Position numbers and translations under genes: made by a program. From the NCBI RefSeq assembly GCF_945906775.1, contig NZ_CAMDRE010000002.1, positions 930,001 to 994,000 on the forward strand: 64,000 bases of DNA, given 5' to 3'. Shown one piece after another: positions 1 to 8,207 of the stretch. Below the pieces are notes generated by a model that was not told the origin of the DNA, searched no databases, and worked only from the letters and a program-made list of their open reading frames with translations. The stretch's first letter is position 1. Every line of letters begins with the position of its first letter. Source of the DNA: Citrobacter sp. Marseille-Q6884. Lineage in GTDB: Bacteria > Pseudomonadota > Gammaproteobacteria > Enterobacterales > Enterobacteriaceae.

Positions 1-28
1 AAAAGCGCGTCGTAGGACGCGCTTTTTT
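1..28. terminator. Intrinsic terminator 3' of yebQ, bidirectional
   Basis: An eight-base-pair GC-rich stem (AGCGCGTC / GACGCGCT) around a GTAG loop is flanked by A4 on the left and T7 on the right, so it can terminate in either direction. It ends yebQ on the minus strand and probably the gene left of the window. Confidence 0.8.
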
Positions 29-1401
29 TACGCCTGAACCCGGGGTTGCGTAATACGCAAACCACTGACAACTGCCGCTATCGCAGCCAGTACGCCTGCG
101 GTGATCAGCGAGACGTGTGTCCCGCTGTCGCCAAACTGGTTCAACATCAGCGCCACCAACGCCGCACCACTACTCTGTCCCAGTAAGCGTGCCGTGCCCA
201 GCATCCCGCTTGCGCCTCCGCTGCGTTCCCGTGGCGCGGAAGTGATGATGGTGTGATTGTTTGGCGACTGGAACAGACCAAATCCCGCTCCGCAGAGAAT
301 CATCGGCCAGATGATATTAAAATCCGTGGGTGAAGAGGGCAGGAGCACCAGCGAAAATAATCCACTCGCCATAAGCGCCATTCCCAGCGCACCTAACAAC
401 CCGGCATGGACGCGTTCAATTAAATAGCCGGCCAGCGGCGCCATGACCATGGTGGCAAGCGGCCATGGCGTCAGCAGCAACCCTGTTTCGACTTCGCTAC
501 GTCCTAACACCGTTTGCAGAAAGAACGGCAATGAAACCATGGCCAGCATCTGCGCGCAAAAGGAGCAGATAGAGGTACAAATGGAGAGCGAAAAGAGCGG
601 TATGCGCAGGAGATCGACCGGTAGTAACGGGACAGGCAGTGCAAGTTGGCGGCGGATAAAGAAAAACCCTACTATCAGTAACCCTGCAAGTTCGGCGCCT
701 GTCAGCGTAAGTGATTGTCCTTGTGCAAATCCACTGAGTGCCGTAATCAGCAAGCCAAAGGTAAGCGCGTTCATCACCGCACTGGGCAGATCAAAGCGGG
801 GTTTATTGCTGCGAGGGGTATTGGGTGGCAGAAAACGCATGGCTAATAGCAGCGCGATAATACCCAGCGGGACGTTAATCAGGAATAACCATTTCCACGA
901 GGCAATAGAGAGGATTGCCGCGGCAATGGTGGGGCCCGCCGCTGAGGAAACCGCGACGATAAAGGAGTTAATGCCCATTCCTCGGCCAAGTTGGCGATGG
1001 GGATAAATCAGCCGGATCAGCGCCGTGTTGACGCTCATCAGCGCCGCACCGCCAAAGCCCTGAGCGACGCGCGCCAGCGTCAGCATGTGCAGAGAATCTG
1101 ACAGGGCACAAAATAGCGAAGCCAGCAGAAAAACGACCAGACCACATTTATAAATGCGTCGATAGCCAAACATGTCACCCAAAAAGGAAAGAGATAACAA
1201 CGAAACCACAATAGCAATTTGGTAGGCGTTCACGATCCAAATTGAACTGGCAGGCGATGCCTGAAGATCGGTAGCAATAGTCGGAAGGGCAACGTTAGCA
1301 ATTGCGCCATCCAATACGGCCATAGAGATGCCAATAATAATGGTTAAAATTGCCCCATAACGCTGGGGCAATGGCAGACCATCTGCCTGGATTTTTTCCA
1401 T
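28..1401 (-). CDS. yebQ: YebQ, MFS multidrug-type transporter (DHA2 family)
   Basis: A 457-residue inner-membrane protein, the same length as E. coli YebQ. Hydrophobic segments run through the whole chain in a 14-TM DHA2-like pattern. The MFS motif-A region reads FLGDMFGYRRIYKCG after TM2, and the motif-C-like stretch SFIVAVSSAAGPTIAA lies in TM5. These families are proton-driven drug or metabolite exporters; the YebQ substrate is not established. It is divergent from kdgR with about 175 bp between them, the same neighbourhood as in E. coli. Family assignment is secure; substrate is unknown. Confidence 0.9.
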   Translation of the reverse strand: MEKIQADGLPLPQRYGAILTIIIGISMAVLDGAIANVALPTIATDLQASPASSIWIVNAYQIAIVVSLLSLSFLGDMFGYRRIYKCGLVVFLLASLFCALSDSLHMLTLARVAQGFGGAALMSVNTALIRLIYPHRQLGRGMGINSFIVAVSSAAGPTIAAAILSIASWKWLFLINVPLGIIALLLAMRFLPPNTPRSNKPRFDLPSAVMNALTFGLLITALSGFAQGQSLTLTGAELAGLLIVGFFFIRRQLALPVPLLPVDLLRIPLFSLSICTSICSFCAQMLAMVSLPFFLQTVLGRSEVETGLLLTPWPLATMVMAPLAGYLIERVHAGLLGALGMALMASGLFSLVLLPSSPTDFNIIWPMILCGAGFGLFQSPNNHTIITSAPRERSGGASGMLGTARLLGQSSGAALVALMLNQFGDSGTHVSLITAGVLAAIAAVVSGLRITQPRVQA

Positions 1402-1576
1402 AGGAAGTCGATATCGTCGGAAATTATGATGAGAATAATGATTTTAGCATTGATATTCAGGTGTTATGTCGCAGATTTGTAACTAAGTAAGCAAAGATGG
1501 ATTGCGAGCGCCGGTACGTGAAATTATAATAAAAACCGGTTCTGATTTTTATAAAACACTCGTAATGAGGTGATAA

Positions 1577-2368
1577 ATGGCTATCGCAGATCTGGACAAA
1601 CAACCCGATTCTGTATCTTCCGTGCTGAAGGTTTTTGGCATTCTGCAGGCGCTGGGTGAAGAGCGCGAGATTGGTATTACCGAATTGTCGCAACGCGTCA
1701 TGATGTCAAAAAGCACCGTTTATCGCTTTTTGCAGACCATGAAAACGCTGGGTTATGTGGCACAAGAAGGGGAATCCGAGAAATACTCTCTGACCCTTAA
1801 ACTGTTTGAGCTGGGCGCTCGCGCGTTGCAAAACGTTGATTTGATCCGTAGCGCTGATATTCAGATGCGTGAGTTGTCGCGTCTGACAAAAGAAACCGTG
1901 CATCTTGGTGCGCTGGATGAAGACAGCATCGTTTACATCCACAAAATTGACTCGATGTACAATTTGCGTATGTATTCTCGTGTCGGTCGTCGTAACCCGC
2001 TATACAGCACCGCTATTGGTAAAGTGCTGCTGGCATGGCGTGACCGTGAAGAAGTGAAACAAATTCTGGATGGCGTTGAATACAAACAAAGTACCGATCG
2101 TACGATAACCAATACCGATGAATTGCTGGTGCTGCTGGATAAAGTTCGTGAGCAGGGTTATGGCGAAGATAATGAAGAGCAGGAAGAAGGTCTGCGCTGC
2201 ATTGGCGTACCGGTGTTTGATCGTTTCGGCGTGGTCATCGCAGGGTTGAGTATTTCATTCCCGACGTTGCGTTTCTCAGAAGAACGTTTACACGAGTATG
2301 TTGAAATGCTGCATACGGCAGCGCGTAAAATTTCAGAGCAAATGGGTTATAACGACTATCCATTCTGA
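1577..2368 (+). CDS. kdgR: KdgR, IclR-family repressor of pectin/KDG catabolism
   Basis: 263 residues. An N-terminal winged helix-turn-helix (about 20-75, with ITELSQRVMMSKSTVYRFLQTM as the recognition region) is followed by the IclR effector-binding domain (about 90-260). In enterics KdgR represses genes for 2-keto-3-deoxygluconate and oligogalacturonide use, and KDG is the inducer. The ATG follows a GAGG Shine-Dalgarno eight bases upstream. It ends at an intrinsic terminator shared with the convergent yobH. No target genes for it are in this window. Confidence 0.96.
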   Translation: MAIADLDKQPDSVSSVLKVFGILQALGEEREIGITELSQRVMMSKSTVYRFLQTMKTLGYVAQEGESEKYSLTLKLFELGARALQNVDLIRSADIQMRELSRLTKETVHLGALDEDSIVYIHKIDSMYNLRMYSRVGRRNPLYSTAIGKVLLAWRDREEVKQILDGVEYKQSTDRTITNTDELLVLLDKVREQGYGEDNEEQEEGLRCIGVPVFDRFGVVIAGLSISFPTLRFSEERLHEYVEMLHTAARKISEQMGYNDYPF

Positions 2369-2390
2369 TCTGACAAATAAGCGTCATGTA

Positions 2391-2424
2391 AAAAAGCCCC
2401 AGGTGTTTTTTACCGGGGCTTTTT
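2391..2424. terminator. Bidirectional terminator between kdgR and yobH
   Basis: A5-AGCCCC ... GGGGCT-T4 hairpin, extended by AGGT/ACC pairing around a T-rich loop. It is symmetric in A and T runs, so it fits both convergent genes. Confidence 0.8.
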
Positions 2425-2481
2425 AATGACTAATAGAAGGGGCGTAGTAACAAATACCTTACCGATTTTTCTGTTCTTATT

Positions 2482-2721
2482 TTAACCGTTATCGACAACC
2501 ACGGTGCTTTTCCTTAACAGGGGGCAATCCGACAGGCCAATGATACCACTGTTAGTGTGGACATATTGCGCGGTACTTGTCCCGCGGGCGGTAAGATATT
2601 GACATTGCAGACCCAGACCCGCCGCATTCTCCTTACTTCCTATCAAAACACCATAGCCGCTCAGTAATAAACCGATCCAAACCAGAGCTAACAACACAAT
2701 AGCGCGGATAATCAGACGCAT
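2482..2721 (-). CDS. yobH: YobH, small exported or membrane protein of unknown function
   Basis: 79 residues, matching the E. coli YobH length. Residues 5-25 form one hydrophobic segment (IRAIVLLALVWIGLLLSGYG), either an uncleaved anchor or a signal peptide. The rest is small and polar with two cysteines (C40, C66) that could be oxidised in the periplasm. It is convergent with kdgR and divergent from mgrB. No function is established for the family; identity rests on sequence and position. Confidence 0.85.
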   Translation of the reverse strand: MRLIIRAIVLLALVWIGLLLSGYGVLIGSKENAAGLGLQCQYLTARGTSTAQYVHTNSGIIGLSDCPLLRKSTVVVDNG

Positions 2722-2813
2722 TACAACCTCTTATCATTTTTCGTTATTATTAGATTAGCCTGTACATGGTATGAAACAAGTGAATCATTCCTAAAAACAT
2801 CTAATGCCGTTAC

Positions 2814-2846
2814 AGTTAACGCTGGGTTTAGGTACCGCATGATAAT
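2814..2846 (+). promoter_or_regulatory. Candidate PhoP box and -10 of mgrB
   Basis: Two imperfect direct half-sites, AGTTAA (2814-2819) and GGTTTA (2825-2830), are separated by five bases, as in the PhoP box (T/G)GTTTA-N5-(T/G)GTTTA. A GATAAT -10-like hexamer begins ten bases further on (2841-2846), the spacing of PhoP-activated promoters with the box in place of a -35. mgrB is a known PhoP target in E. coli and Salmonella. The left half-site matches only four of six positions. Confidence 0.55.
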
Positions 2847-2884
2847 TTATCGGCATAAGATGTAGATTCGAGAGTGGAGTGGGA

Positions 2885-3028
2885 GTGAAAAAAATTCGGT
2901 GGGTGGTGCTGATTGTTGTCGTGTTGGTATGCATACTGATGTGGGCGCAAGTGTTCAACATCATGTGCGATCAGGATGTGCAATTTTTCAGCGGAATTTG
3001 CGCCATCAATAAATTTATTCCGTGGTAA
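2885..3028 (+). CDS. mgrB: MgrB, feedback inhibitor of PhoQ
   Basis: 47 residues, nearly identical to E. coli MgrB, with a GTG start (E. coli uses ATG). A short cytoplasmic KK.RW head precedes one TM helix (about 6-24) and a periplasmic tail carrying the conserved Cys28 and Cys39, needed for the disulphide-sensitive contact with PhoQ. MgrB is made under PhoP control and damps PhoQ kinase activity; loss of mgrB is a well-known route to colistin resistance in Klebsiella and Citrobacter relatives. A GGAG-like Shine-Dalgarno lies just upstream. The gene here looks intact. Confidence 0.95.
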   Translation: MKKIRWVVLIVVVLVCILMWAQVFNIMCDQDVQFFSGICAINKFIPW

Positions 3029-3102
3029 GCGCATTTTTGCAACTGTTGATTACCTTCTTGTGCGGCAGTGGTAAACTACGCTGTCTACATTGAGGTGGTG
3101 AA

Positions 3103-3384
3103 ATGAACGAAGTTTTGAACTCTGGCGCGTTAAGTTTTGTGCCTTTTGTTGTATCGGTGGTGGTTCTGGTTCTCGGGCTTGTGTTGTGGTTCTTCATCAA
3201 TCGGGCAAGTTCGCGTACCAACGAGCAGATAGAACTGCTTGAAGCGTTGTTAGATCAGCAAAAACGACAGAATGCATTGCTGCGTCGTCTTTGTGAAGCT
3301 AACGAACCAGAAAAAGCAGCGGAGCCTGCAGCGCAAAACCAGGACAGCGATGATGATATCATTCGTCTGGTAGCGGAACGGTAG
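3103..3384 (+). CDS. yebO: YebO, small single-TM inner-membrane protein
   Basis: 93 residues. A TM helix (about 12-31, FVVSVVVLVLGLVLWFFIN) is followed by a predicted coiled-coil (about 36-66; RTNEQIELLEALLDQQKRQN is the core) and an acidic tail ending in IIRLVAER. The organisation matches E. coli YebO, of unknown role. It follows mgrB by 74 bp on the same strand and may share its transcript. ATG is preceded by GAGGTGG. Confidence 0.88.
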   Translation: MNEVLNSGALSFVPFVVSVVVLVLGLVLWFFINRASSRTNEQIELLEALLDQQKRQNALLRRLCEANEPEKAAEPAAQNQDSDDDIIRLVAER

Positions 3385-4021
3385 TACTCAGGAAGACAGG
3401 GTGAGTTCTGCTGAGGGTATTCTCAGAAGCATCATCCTGTCGTCAACGATGTCAGATGATTTTCTTCTGTAACCATCACATCTATGTGCACTGACGTGCA
3501 TGTTACCCCATACATTTCAGATGCTCTGACCAATTAATTTCATATCCCCGGTTGGAAATAAATATAATTACCCATACGACAATAATATGATTATGTCATT
3601 TTTGTGATAATGATCGGTTTTATTATCAGCGAAACGTTTCTCTTACTTTTTTTGTGCATTGTCATCAAACTTACATTATTTTGGTGAAAAATCAGAATGC
3701 GGATCTCATTTTTACGCTTGTGACATTTTATGCATTACTAAGCATAAAAAATGATAACCAGCAAAAGCCGTGATAGATAATCTGGAACAACCGAACCTAT
3801 TGAGCTATGGTAAGAATGCCCCTGCAATGGCGCCAGTCAGCGGGAGCAAGGTGAGGGCGGCGAGGATATATCACTACGCAGTCTGTCGCATAACTGTGCA
3901 GTTACCGTTTGATGAACTTCAGGAATTGTGCGACTGATCGAGACACGTTTAAAAATGGCTTGCCATTATTAACGTTGTATGTGATAACACGTTTTGGGTT
4001 AAACGAGGTACAGTTCTGTTT
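3385..4021. other. 637-bp non-coding stretch between yebO and yobF-cspC
   Basis: AT-rich, with no reading frame I would defend. It should contain the yobF-cspC promoter and a long 5' leader, as in E. coli. Between about 3800 and 3880 a GC-richer patch reads on the minus strand as a short hydrophobic peptide ending in a stop, but an in-frame stop lies directly before it and no start codon with a ribosome site is visible. No strong intrinsic terminator is seen after yebO. Confidence 0.5.
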
Positions 4022-4165
4022 ATGTGTGGCATTTTCAGTAAAGAAGTCCTGAGTAAACACGTTGACGTTGAATACCGCTTCTCTGCCGAACCTTATATTA
4101 GTGCCTCAAGCAGTAATGTCTCAGTTTTATCTATGTTATGCCTGCGGGCGAAGAAAATACTCTAA
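4022..4165 (+). CDS. yobF: YobF, small heat-shock-associated protein
   Basis: 47 residues beginning MCGIFSKEVLSKHVDVEYRF, almost identical to E. coli YobF. It is the upstream gene of the yobF-cspC unit, ending 12 bp before the cspC ATG, so the two are almost certainly co-transcribed. In E. coli the protein accumulates after heat shock through post-transcriptional control; its molecular role is unknown. A GAGG Shine-Dalgarno lies about 13 bases upstream, rather far for efficient initiation. Confidence 0.88.
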   Translation: MCGIFSKEVLSKHVDVEYRFSAEPYISASSSNVSVLSMLCLRAKKIL

Positions 4166-4177
4166 GGAATTTTGCAA

Positions 4178-4387
4178 ATGGCAAAGATTAAAGGTCAAGT
4201 TAAGTGGTTCAACGAGTCTAAAGGTTTTGGTTTCATTACTCCGGCTGATGGCAGCAAAGACGTGTTCGTACACTTCTCCGCTATCCAGGGTAACGGCTTC
4301 AAAACTCTGGCTGAAGGCCAGAACGTTGAGTTCGAAATTCAGGACGGCCAGAAAGGTCCGGCTGCTGTTAACGTAACAGCTATCTGA
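4178..4387 (+). CDS. cspC: CspC, cold-shock-domain RNA-binding protein
   Basis: 69 residues, an intact five-stranded OB fold with RNP1 (KGFGFI, about 16-21) and RNP2 (VFVHF, about 30-34), essentially identical to E. coli CspC. It is constitutively expressed, melts RNA structure, acts as an antiterminator and stabilises rpoS and other stress mRNAs. The ATG at 4178 is preferred over an in-frame TTG two codons earlier because AAGGAA sits eight bases before it and the length matches. It is followed by a strong terminator. Confidence 0.97.
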
Positions 4388-4433
4388 TCGATACCACTGA
4401 TTTGAAGCGCCCAGGCGCAACAATCTCAGATAT

Positions 4434-4459
4434 AAAGCCTCGCTCATGCGGGGCTTTTT
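4434..4459 (+). terminator. Intrinsic terminator of cspC
   Basis: A ten-base-pair stem (AAAGCCTCGC with GCGGGGCTTT, one G-U pair) around TCAT, followed by a T run. Confidence 0.9.
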
Positions 4460-4606
4460 AATTCAAATTACGTCTAAATGTTTCCGAAAGCCTTTCTATT
4501 AGCGCTTTGTTGCAAAGGCATGATGTTCGTAGCATTGTTTTACCCGCTTTATCCCGCCAATTCCCGTTAAATCAGTCACCTGAATAACAAGCTTGCTGGA
4601 GACCAG

Positions 4607-6352
4607 GTGAAAAAGAAAAACGACGGCGATGCTCGCAATTTTACACCCGTACGTTTTGCCCTGCTTTGTGTGGCAATATTATTAAGTCTGGGATTGCTAC
4701 TCGGCCGGGTTGCGTGGCTACAAATTGTTACGCCGACGAATCTGGTCAAGCAAGAGGACATGCGTTCTCTCCGCGAGGTAACAACGGCCTCGCCACGCGG
4801 AATGATCACCGACCGGGAAGGGCGGCCGCTGGCGGTAAGCGTACCGGTCAACGCCGTCTGGGCCGATCCGAAAGTCATCACAAGCAAAGGCGGCGTGGGC
4901 TATGACGCGCGCTGGCAGGCGCTGGCGAAGAACCTGCACCTGTCGCTTAGCGCACTGGCGCAACGCGTTAACAGTAACCCTGCCGGACGCTTTATCTATC
5001 TGGCGCGACAAATTTCACCTCAGCAGGCTGAATGGGTTGATGATCTCAATCTGCCGGGCATTAATCTGCGCGAAGAGTCCCGTCGCTTCTATCCTGCCGG
5101 TCATGTCGCCGCCAATCTGATTGGCTTTACGAACATTGATGGTCAGGGCATTGAAGGTATTGAGAAAAGCTTCAATTCGCAGTTGATGGGAAAACCCGGC
5201 TCCCGCCTGGTGCGTAAAGATAAATTTGGGCATGTGATCGAAAACATCACGGAAGTGTTGCCAGTGCCTGCGCATGAACTGCAGCTGAGTATTGATGAGC
5301 GTTTGCAGACGGTCACGGAAGATGCGCTGGATAATGCCGTGACGTGGAATAAAGCCGAATCCGGGGCCGCCGTGCTGGTCAGTATCGCAACCGGTGAAAT
5401 TCTGTCGATGGCCAGTTTCCCCGACTTCAATCCCAACAACCGTGATGGCGCAGTGCTGGATGATTTTCGCAACCGCGCGATCAGTGACACCTTTGAACCG
5501 GGCTCTACCGTCAAACCGTTGGTGATCATGACCGCACTTCAACAGGGTATTGTGCAGCCTGATAGCGTGATTGATACTCATCCCTTTAATGTAGACGGGC
5601 ACCGGATTCGTGACGTCGGCTTTTACCCTGAGCTCTCGCTGACCGGTATTTTGCAAAAATCGAGCGATACCGGGGTGTCTCATCTCTCGCTGGCGATGCC
5701 TGTGCAACGCCTGCTGGATACGTACAAAAACTTTGGTTTTGGTGATCCAACGGGTCTCGGCTTAACCGGCGAAAGCAGCGGTTTAATGCCCCAGCGACGT
5801 TACTGGAGCGATCTGGATCGCGCGACCTTCGCGTTTGGCTACGGATTGATGGTGACGCCGCTACAGTTGGCGCATGTCTACGCCACGATAGGCAGCTTTG
5901 GTATCTATCGGCCGCTTTCAATTACACGTATTGACCCGCCCGTGATTGGGACGCGTGTGATGCCGGAGACACTGGTGCATCAGGTTGAACATATGATGGA
6001 AAGCGTCGCGTTGCCAGGCGGTGGGGGAACAAAAGCGGCAGTACGAGATTATCGCGTCGCTGTTAAAACCGGGACAGCGAAGAAAATTGGCGATGACGGT
6101 AAATATGTCGATAAATACGTGGCGTACACCGCAGGCGTTGCTCCGGCGAGCGACCCCAAATTCGCGCTGGTGGTGGTAATCAACAATCCGCAAAACGGGG
6201 CGTATTACGGTGGTGCGGTTTCAGCGCCTGTCTTTAGCCAGATCATGGGGGATGTTTTGCGTCTGGAAAACGTGAAACCGGATGCGATGCCTGCCAACTC
6301 GGATCATTTGCTGGTTATGCACGGCAATCACGAACTTTCTCCGTCGCTGTAA
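4607..6352 (+). CDS. PBP3SAL-type class B penicillin-binding protein (second FtsI)
   Basis: 581 residues, GTG start with GGAG upstream. Order: short cytoplasmic tail, TM anchor (about 16-38), PBP dimerisation/pedestal region (about 60-215), transpeptidase domain (about 250-560). Catalytic motifs are S300-T-V-K, S352-S-D354 and K487-T-G. The second motif has Asp where FtsI of E. coli has Asn. It is clearly FtsI-like but is not the ftsI of the dcw cluster, which lies elsewhere. Salmonella carries such a second PBP3 (PBP3SAL) between cspC and rlmA; that enzyme supports septal peptidoglycan synthesis at acidic pH and inside host cells. E. coli K-12 lacks it at this position. Position and sequence support the same identity; the acid role here is inferred. 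Confidence 0.9.
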   Translation: MKKKNDGDARNFTPVRFALLCVAILLSLGLLLGRVAWLQIVTPTNLVKQEDMRSLREVTTASPRGMITDREGRPLAVSVPVNAVWADPKVITSKGGVGYDARWQALAKNLHLSLSALAQRVNSNPAGRFIYLARQISPQQAEWVDDLNLPGINLREESRRFYPAGHVAANLIGFTNIDGQGIEGIEKSFNSQLMGKPGSRLVRKDKFGHVIENITEVLPVPAHELQLSIDERLQTVTEDALDNAVTWNKAESGAAVLVSIATGEILSMASFPDFNPNNRDGAVLDDFRNRAISDTFEPGSTVKPLVIMTALQQGIVQPDSVIDTHPFNVDGHRIRDVGFYPELSLTGILQKSSDTGVSHLSLAMPVQRLLDTYKNFGFGDPTGLGLTGESSGLMPQRRYWSDLDRATFAFGYGLMVTPLQLAHVYATIGSFGIYRPLSITRIDPPVIGTRVMPETLVHQVEHMMESVALPGGGGTKAAVRDYRVAVKTGTAKKIGDDGKYVDKYVAYTAGVAPASDPKFALVVVINNPQNGAYYGGAVSAPVFSQIMGDVLRLENVKPDAMPANSDHLLVMHGNHELSPSL

Positions 6353-6415
6353 GTTATTTTCCCAGGGCGCAATTCGCGTTACACTTGCGCCCTTAAGTCA
6401 CCTGCCGGAGTTGTC

Positions 6416-7225
6416 ATGTCGTTTTCCTGTCCTCTTTGCCACCAGCCCCTCACTCAAGCGAAAAACAGTTTTGTCTGCCCTGGGCGGCATCAGTTTGATG
6501 TGGCGAAAGAAGGGTATGTCAACTTACTTCCTGTTCAGCATAAGCGCTCGCGCGACCCAGGTGACAGTGCTGAAATGATGCAGGCGCGTCGGGCATTTCT
6601 TGATGCCGGACATTATCAGCCGCTGCGTGATGCCATCGTGAATGTGCTGAAAGAAGCACTGAGTTCAGACGACGCGACGATTCTGGATATCGGCTGTGGT
6701 GAGGGGTATTACACTCATGCATTTGCCGATGTGCCGGGGGCTCGCGCAACGTTTGGCCTTGATGTCGCGAAAGTGGCGATTAAGGCCGCAGCCAGACGCT
6801 ATCCGCAAGTGACCTTTTGCGTCGCCTCCAGCCATCGTCTGCCTTTTGCCGATGCGTCAATGGACGCCATCATCAGGATCTACGCGCCCTGCAAGGCGCA
6901 AGAACTGGCTCGTGTGGTGAAACCGGGAGGATGGGTGATCACGGCGACGCCGGGGCCGCGTCATTTGATGGAGCTGAAGGGCTTGATCTATGACGACGTG
7001 CGCCTGCATGCGCCACATGCCGAGCAACTGGACGGTTTTGAACTGAAACAGAGCATTGCGCTGGGGTATCAGATGCAGCTCAATGGCAGCGAGGCTGTCG
7101 CATTACTGCAAATGACGCCGTTTGCCTGGCGAGCAAAACCGGAAGTGTGGGAAGCGCTGGCGGGGGAAAAGACCTTTAACTGCCAGACAGACTTTAGCAT
7201 TCATATCTGGCAGCGTATCAATTAA
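6416..7225 (+). CDS. rlmA: RlmA, 23S rRNA guanine-745 N1-methyltransferase
   Basis: 269 residues. A zinc-binding N-terminus (C5-x2-C8 ... C21-x3-H25) precedes a Rossmann SAM-dependent methyltransferase domain with motif I ILDIGCGEGYYT (about 90-101). It uses SAM to make m1G745 in helix 35 of 23S rRNA. ATG is preceded by CGGAG. Its stop overlaps that of the convergent mntP by two bases, so no terminator separates them. Confidence 0.95.
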   Translation: MSFSCPLCHQPLTQAKNSFVCPGRHQFDVAKEGYVNLLPVQHKRSRDPGDSAEMMQARRAFLDAGHYQPLRDAIVNVLKEALSSDDATILDIGCGEGYYTHAFADVPGARATFGLDVAKVAIKAAARRYPQVTFCVASSHRLPFADASMDAIIRIYAPCKAQELARVVKPGGWVITATPGPRHLMELKGLIYDDVRLHAPHAEQLDGFELKQSIALGYQMQLNGSEAVALLQMTPFAWRAKPEVWEALAGEKTFNCQTDFSIHIWQRIN

Positions 7226-7788
7226 CCGTGGAAGTGAGCCCAGAGGATCTGGGCGCCAATTCCGATCAGAACCACCCCGCCCAGGATTTCGGCCCGTTTG
7301 CCTAGCATCGGGCCAATAAAACGACCAATCATCATACCGAGTGTGGACATGATCAGCGTAGCGCAGCCGATGGCCAGCGCAGTGGCGATGATGTTTACCT
7401 GCAAGAATGCCAGGCCTACACCGACGGCCATCGCGTCAAGGCTGGTGGCGATAGCGGTAGTGACCAGTAACCAAAAACCGTGGCGACGCTGTGGCTCTTC
7501 ATCTTCATCGCCATTGTCGCGGAAACCTTCGATGATCATTCGTCCGCCTAAAAATATCAGCAGGATGAAGGCAATCCAGTGGTTCCACTCGAGGACGAAT
7601 TTACTTGCCAGCATGCCCATTCCCCAGCCAATTAACGGCGTCAGGGTTTCGACTGCGCCAAAAATAAGGCCAGTGCGTAGCGCTTCAGAGAATTTGGGTT
7701 TATGCAGGGTGGCACCTTTGCCAATTGATGCAGCGAAAGCATCCATCGACATGCCGAACGCGAGGAGAACAGTAGCGGTGATATTCAT
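7222..7788 (-). CDS. mntP: MntP, manganese efflux pump
   Basis: 188 residues, six TM helices in two three-helix repeats, with conserved acidic residues in TM1 (MSMDAFAASIGKG) and TM4 (ATSLDAMAVGVG) that line the Mn2+ path. It exports Mn2+ across the inner membrane. The start at 7788 (MNITATVLLAFG) gives the family length; a longer in-frame extension runs into the riboswitch and is rejected. Expression should be set by an Mn-sensing yybP-ykoY leader, and by MntR and Fur sites further upstream. Confidence 0.96.
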   Translation of the reverse strand: MNITATVLLAFGMSMDAFAASIGKGATLHKPKFSEALRTGLIFGAVETLTPLIGWGMGMLASKFVLEWNHWIAFILLIFLGGRMIIEGFRDNGDEDEEPQRRHGFWLLVTTAIATSLDAMAVGVGLAFLQVNIIATALAIGCATLIMSTLGMMIGRFIGPMLGKRAEILGGVVLIGIGAQILWAHFHG

Positions 7789-7823
7789 AACAGCATCCTG
7801 ACCGGGGTATCCATTAAACACAT

Positions 7824-8010
7824 CACTGCCCCCAGTAACCATGCACGCCAGAACACGCAGTTCATACGGTATGCATTGCAGTTGATGTGTCTATGGTCTC
7901 GCCTGACTAAACCTGAGTGTTCAGTCCGTACGCGCCACGTTTTTCAACGAGTATGTTGACACGTACATTTCCGGAGTCTGGAAATCGGCTACTCCCCAAT
8001 GACGGGCGCA
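7824..8010 (-). ncRNA. yybP-ykoY manganese riboswitch in the mntP leader
   Basis: On the minus strand the leader contains GGGGAGTAGCC (7987-7997), the hallmark of the yybP-ykoY aptamer, and a distal purine-rich element GGTTACTGGGGGCAGTG (7824-7840) that closes the domain shortly before the mntP start. This class binds Mn2+ and turns on Mn exporters; E. coli mntP has one. Limits are approximate because the outer stems were not folded. Confidence 0.83.
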
Positions 8011-8068
8011 ACCTTAACATATTTTGAGAATATAAAACAAGAAAGGAGGAAAATATTATTTGACTTCT

Positions 8069-8090
8069 AATTGAAAACGATTTTCATTTA
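8069..8090. promoter_or_regulatory. Candidate Fur box upstream of mntP
   Basis: TGAAAAC-G-ATTTTCA (8072-8086) is a 7-1-7 palindrome matching the Fur core TGATAAT-N-ATTATCA at 11 of 14 positions. It sits upstream of the probable mntP promoter. Confidence 0.45.
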
Positions 8091-8139
8091 GATTTAATTA
8101 TGGATAAAACGTTAAATAAAATAACAAGCGGGGAAATGG

Positions 8140-8202
8140 AATATAGCCTTAGCTATGTTTAATGTTTACTGATATACCGAAAACATAGTTCAGGCTATAT
8201 TT
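8140..8202. promoter_or_regulatory. Two MntR boxes upstream of mntP
   Basis: Two near-palindromes lie 20 bp apart: AATATAGCCTTAGCTATGTTT reads on the reverse strand as AAACATAG-CTAAGG-CTATATT (8140-8160), and AAACATAG-TTCAGG-CTATATTT is at 8181-8202. Both resemble the MntR operator of mntH (AAACATAG-N6-CTATGTTT). They are mutually inverted and lie between the yobD 3' end and the riboswitch, about 130-190 bases upstream of it. MntR with Mn2+ activates mntP in E. coli. Confidence 0.72.
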
Positions 8203-8207
8203 CTAAG

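Noticed and set aside
3810..3876. Short hydrophobic peptide on the minus strand ending in a stop
   Set aside because: An in-frame stop directly precedes it and there is no start codon with a ribosome site, so it is not a gene as it stands.
5015..5707. 230-codon open frame opposite the second PBP3 gene
   Set aside because: Shadow of a conserved transpeptidase; no family signature.
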